Shown: positions 6,668-7,794 of the stretch, one piece after another
How positions within the stretch are numbered: position 1 is the first letter of the stretch
How the letters are laid out: each line of letters begins with the position of its first letter
Notes under the pieces: generated by a model
The model's input: only the letters and a program-made list of their open reading frames with translations
What the model was told of the DNA's origin: nothing
Database searches by the model: none
Position numbers and translations under genes: made by a program
NCBI GenBank assembly: GCA_030654645.1
Contig: JAURXC010000315.1
Coordinates: 1 to 7,794, forward strand
Source of the DNA: Deltaproteobacteria bacterium
GTDB taxonomy: Bacteria > Desulfobacterota > Desulfuromonadia > Geobacterales > Pseudopelobacteraceae
Length of the DNA stretch: 7,794 bases
Reading direction: 5' to 3'

Positions 6668-7788
6668 TGCGTAAAGAGATCCTGAAGCCTGTCAAGCGGG
6701 TAGTTATTAAAATTGGCAGCAGAGTTTTGACCGATTCGGATGCGTCTCTCGATATGGCTGTAATCGGACGGATATCCAGAGACATATCTGAACTGCGCAA
6801 GTCGGGTATCCAGGTGGTCGTTGTGTCGTCTGGTGCAATTGCTGCCGGCAGGAGCGAACTTGGGCTTACGGAAAAGCCGAGAACCATACCTCATAAACAG
6901 GCTGCTGCCGCTGTAGGTCAAAGTCTTCTGATGCGAGCCTACGAGGAGGCGCTGGCACCTTACAATCTGAAGGTGGCCCAACTGCTGCTGACCCGTGAAG
7001 ATCTTGGCAGCCGTCAAAGATTTCTGAATGCAAGAGCAACCATAGATGCCCTTTTAGGTTTTGGCATTATTCCTGTTATCAATGAGAACGATACGGTCGT
7101 AGTGGATGAGATCAAATTTGGCGATAACGACAACCTTTCCGCCTTGGTCACTAATGTGGCCGAGGCGCAACTGTTGCTGATATTGACGGATATTGAGGGC
7201 TTCTACAGCTCCGATCCCGGTAAGGATCCTGCTGCCCGTCTGATCCCGTTGGTAAAGGTGATAACCCGCGAGATAGAGAGGGCCGCCGGCGGCTCGGGCT
7301 CATCAGTCGGCACCGGTGGCATGGCAACCAAAGTTGCAGCAGCCAAGAAAGCGGGCAAGAATGGAGTTGCCACAATCATGCTGTCCGGGAAGCGTGAGGG
7401 GATAATACTTGCCGCCATGCGCGGGGAAGAAGTTGGAACTCTTTTCCTTCCGGCCGGACAAGGGTTAAACCGGCGAAAACACTGGATTGCTTATACTCTT
7501 AAGCCATCCGGTAGAGTTGTTGTGGACGAAGGAGCATGTAATGCACTCCTGAAAAAAGGGAAGAGCCTGTTGCCGTCCGGTGTGCTCAGCGTGGAAGGGC
7601 GATTTGAGAGGGGAGCCTGTGTGCGTGTGTGTGGGCAGGATGGCGCTGAGTTCGCACGCGGACTGTCCGATTATTCAAGCAGCGAGATAACCCGGCTTGC
7701 CGGTTGTAATAGTTCTGATATTGAAGCCAGGCTGGGTTTCTACTATGGTGATGTGATCATTCACCGGGACAACCTTGTGATGCTCTAA
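6667..7788 (+). CDS. proB: Glutamate 5-kinase (gamma-glutamyl kinase)
   Basis: A 373-residue enzyme of full length that phosphorylates glutamate to gamma-glutamyl phosphate with ATP, the first and usually proline-inhibited step of proline synthesis in the cytoplasm. The amino-acid kinase domain (about 8-260) has the nucleotide-binding Lys15 in VIKIGS, VVSSGAIAAG (52-61), the glutamate-site INENDTV (138-144), FGDNDNLSA (151-159) and GTGGMATK (215-222). A PUA domain (about 280-366) ends in the family-typical HRDNLVML. The ATG at 6667 shares its A with the obg stop codon (TAATG) and has GAGG (6656-6659) 7 nt upstream inside the obg end; an earlier in-frame start at 6640 lies within obg and is rejected. 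Co-translation with obg is expected. All catalytic motifs are present. Confidence 0.97.
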   Translation: MRKEILKPVKRVVIKIGSRVLTDSDASLDMAVIGRISRDISELRKSGIQVVVVSSGAIAAGRSELGLTEKPRTIPHKQAAAAVGQSLLMRAYEEALAPYNLKVAQLLLTREDLGSRQRFLNARATIDALLGFGIIPVINENDTVVVDEIKFGDNDNLSALVTNVAEAQLLLILTDIEGFYSSDPGKDPAARLIPLVKVITREIERAAGGSGSSVGTGGMATKVAAAKKAGKNGVATIMLSGKREGIILAAMRGEEVGTLFLPAGQGLNRRKHWIAYTLKPSGRVVVDEGACNALLKKGKSLLPSGVLSVEGRFERGACVRVCGQDGAEFARGLSDYSSSEITRLAGCNSSDIEARLGFYYGDVIIHRDNLVML

Positions 7789-7794
7789 TGCCGT
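7788..7794 (+). CDS. Start of a further gene, probably proA (cut by window edge)
   Basis: An ATG at 7788-7790 shares its A with the proB stop codon (TAATG), repeating the obg/proB junction. Only Met-Pro and one further base are visible. In many bacteria with this obg-proB arrangement the next gene is proA, glutamate-5-semialdehyde dehydrogenase, which uses the product of ProB. The identity is inferred from context alone; no protein evidence can be seen, and no strong ribosome site is evident. Confidence 0.35.

Noticed and set aside
6265..7017. Minus-strand open frame of 250 codons across the obg/proB junction
   Set aside because: It is antisense to two unambiguous conserved genes and its translation shows no family features.
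1..7794. Mobile element, defence island, CRISPR, tRNA or other horizontally acquired cassette
   Set aside because: No transposase, integrase, repeat array, tRNA-like fold or sharp composition change was seen; all complete genes look like intact chromosomal genes.

Overview
The window is a compact stretch of chromosome, apparently from a mesophilic anaerobic or microaerobic Gram-negative bacterium. My best guess is the Desulfuromonadales/Geobacter-type Deltaproteobacteria. This rests on the gene mix (rubrerythrin/ferritin-like protein, PPDK/PEPS regulatory protein, exported DegP/Do protease, NapH-like polyferredoxin) and on the obg-proB order, which I recall from Geobacter. No mobile element, tRNA, rRNA or CRISPR was seen, and base composition looks even throughout.

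Layout. At the left edge a gene truncated by the window runs leftwards. It encodes the first half of a diiron ferritin-like protein. It shares a 184-bp divergent intergenic region with ppsR, and that region holds two good back-to-back sigma70-type promoters. Rightwards follow ppsR (bifunctional kinase/pyrophosphorylase controlling PPDK or PEP synthase), an OmpR/PhoB-type response regulator with no adjacent sensor kinase, and a DegP/DegQ-type periplasmic serine protease with two PDZ domains. A structured 126-bp leader lies in front of the protease gene. Next come a possible weak terminator and a five-helix membrane polyferredoxin of the NapH/NosR/YccM type. The right half is a tight run: an RdgC-like protein, the GTPase Obg, glutamate 5-kinase ProB, and the first codons of a further gene that is probably proA.

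Function. The left and middle genes look like envelope, redox and carbon-flux housekeeping. The regulator beside a periplasmic protease suggests an envelope-stress or metal-stress link, which is inference. The right block is a translationally coupled operon (stop/start overlaps at rdgC-like/obg, obg/proB and proB/next gene) joining a DNA-binding recombination protein, a ribosome-assembly GTPase and proline synthesis. All seven complete genes are intact, with their expected catalytic or ligand residues.

I did not find a convincing undescribed system. The items most worth a second look are the divergent RdgC-like protein fused into the obg-proB operon, the partnerless NapH-like polyferredoxin, and the orphan regulator/protease pair with its structured leader.
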